64,000 nucleotides of DNA from Polaribacter sargassicola (GTDB taxonomy: Bacteria; Bacteroidota; Bacteroidia; Flavobacteriales; Flavobacteriaceae): assembly GCF_021991835.1 (NCBI RefSeq), contig NZ_JAHDAU010000010.1, forward strand, positions 53,209 through 117,208, read 5' to 3'. The position numbers and the translations under genes are program-made. Numbering within the stretch: the stretch's first letter is position 1; the number at the start of each line of letters is the position of its first letter. The notes below the pieces were generated by a model. It made no database searches. It was not told the origin of the DNA and saw nothing but the letters and a program-made list of their open reading frames with translations. Positions 63,204 through 64,000 of the stretch are shown piece after piece.

Positions 63204-64000
63204 TTAATAATGCCATCTTACAAAAGCTTCCATTGCAGCGTAATGAGACAATCCTAATTGATCATACAAATCTGCTGTTTCTTTATTTCTGTCTTCTGCG
63301 CGTTGCCAAAATTCTCTACTATCTGTTCCCTGAAATACAACGCCGTCTTTTTGAGATTGATGTTTAAAAATAGCTTTTCGTTTTTCTAAAACTTGATCTG
63401 GTCCCATTGGTACCGCCATTTCTATTTCATCAACTCCCCATTCTTGCCATGCACCTCTGTATAACCAAACCCAACAATCTTTCATAAAATCTTTCGATTT
63501 CAACTCTTTTACTGCTGCAAAAATAGCGTCTAAACAAACCTTATGTGTACCATGTGGATCTGCCAAATCTCCTGCTGCATAAATTTGATGTGGTTTTATT
63601 TTTTCGATTAATTTTTTAGTAATTTCTACATCTGCAATCCCTATCGGATTCTTTTTAATCGCTCCAGTTTCATAAAATGGTAATTCCATAAAATGGATTT
63701 GTTCATCTGGTAAACCTATATAATGGCATCCGGCTCTTGCCTCTCCTTGTCTTATTAATCCTTTTATCTTTCTTACCTCTAAAGAGTCTATTTCGCTTGT
63801 TTTTTTATTCTTTAAAAAAGTAACTGCTTTTTTAAAGATGTCTTCTGCTTCTGGACTTTCTATTCCAAATTTCTCGTTGTAATCACATACAAAACTGGCA
63901 AATCTTAAAGCTTCATCATCTGCAACAGCAATATTTCCTGAGGTTTGATATCCTAAATGAACTTCATGACCTTGTTCATGCAATCTTTTAAAGGTTCCTC
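63204..64000 (-). CDS. nagB: glucosamine-6-phosphate deaminase-type protein, C-terminal part (partial)
   Basis: The gene runs off the right edge: the frame stays open to base 64000 (GTFKRLHEQGHEVHLG at the edge), so only the last 265 residues are present. They form an LmbE/PIG-L-like deacetylase-type domain: YQTSGNIAVADDEALRF, HYIGLPDEQIHFMELPFYETG and AGDLADPHGTHKVCLDAI, whose His-Asp motif is a zinc-site candidate. In Bacteroidota, NagB is about 640 residues with this domain attached, so I infer the deaminase half lies outside. The in-frame TTG at 63983 is not the real start. Confidence 0.88.
   Translation of the reverse strand, partial: GTFKRLHEQGHEVHLGYQTSGNIAVADDEALRFASFVCDYNEKFGIESPEAEDIFKKAVTFLKNKKTSEIDSLEVRKIKGLIRQGEARAGCHYIGLPDEQIHFMELPFYETGAIKKNPIGIADVEITKKLIEKIKPHQIYAAGDLADPHGTHKVCLDAIFAAVKELKSKDFMKDCWVWLYRGAWQEWGVDEIEMAVPMGPDQVLEKRKAIFKHQSQKDGVVFQGTDSREFWQRAEDRNKETADLYDQLGLSHYAAMEAFVRWHY

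Noticed and set aside
1..64000. tRNA, rRNA, CRISPR array, insertion sequence or phage genes
   Set aside because: I looked for cloverleaf-like G+C-rich spots, regularly spaced repeats, transposase motifs and integrases and saw none.

Overview
The window looks like a chromosomal segment of a marine member of the Flavobacteriaceae (Bacteroidota). Polaribacter or a close relative such as Tenacibaculum is the best guess, by recall and not by search. The DNA is strongly A+T-rich and genes are densely packed. Many genes are preceded by the Bacteroidota -7 promoter box TAnnTTTG rather than by Shine-Dalgarno sites. Several families are typical of flavobacteria: a GSCFA esterase, DUF6252, DUF4252, DUF4254, DUF3127, a LemA/TPM pair, a long phenylalanine hydroxylase, and a surface protein with a type IX secretion sorting tail. 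I see no tRNA, rRNA, CRISPR array, insertion sequence, prophage or integron, so this is mostly core genome.

Layout. 0.2-4.4 kb (minus): M23 peptidase, MerR regulator, LemA, two TPM-domain proteins and a lipoprotein, all envelope-related. 4.5-9.7 kb (plus): alaS, GSCFA protein, a decayed gene remnant, DUF6252 lipoprotein and a small membrane protein. 9.7-11.8 kb (minus): phenylalanine hydroxylase and rhodanese. 12-16.1 kb (plus): gpmI, thioredoxin-like lipoprotein, HAD phosphatase, map and a methyltransferase. 16.1-18.5 kb (minus): TPR protein and ApbE flavin transferase. 18.6-20.9 kb (plus): OmpA-like lipoprotein and two thioredoxin-fold lipoproteins. 20.9-22.7 kb (minus): a small orphan protein and a DEAD-box helicase. 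22.8-29.3 kb (plus): TatD, membrane protein, ogt, a very large outer-membrane beta-barrel and two small paralogous barrels. 29.4-30.9 kb (minus): glyS.

31-34.3 kb (plus): comF, Ig-like lipoprotein and an outer-membrane protein. 34.3-36 kb (minus): cystathionine synthase/lyase and DinB. 36-44.8 kb is mixed: arsC-like, DUF4252, DUF4254 with a GT9 glycosyltransferase, an acidic protein, tdk-alr, mscL, an exported coiled-coil protein, aat, a VTT membrane protein and DUF1456. 44.9-53.3 kb: DUF3127 (minus), orphan histidine kinase (plus), a 1729-residue surface protein (plus), then HIT and greA (minus). 53.4-63.1 kb (plus): Rieske-like lipoprotein, purK-purE, M3 peptidase, a carboxypeptidase-regulatory-domain protein, a small His/Cys protein, and an ABC exporter with two DUF3526 permeases. 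The right edge carries the 3' part of a nagB-type gene (minus).

The most interesting signals lie outside the genes. Two diverged copies of a dispersed structured element sit downstream of dinB and greA; their central hairpin folds better on the minus strand and shows a compensatory change. A REP-like inverted repeat sits after purE, and a close match to one of its arms appears in frame inside ogt. A structured leader and a perfect palindrome overlap the promoter of the 1729-residue protein. There are also a 34-bp perfect inverted repeat, a possible 33-residue gene behind alaS, and a frameshifted gene remnant. I found no convincing new defence or biosynthetic system. No stretch longer than 300 bases lacks a gene or gene remnant; the longest gaps, 8284-8579 and 45306-45583, are described in the entries.
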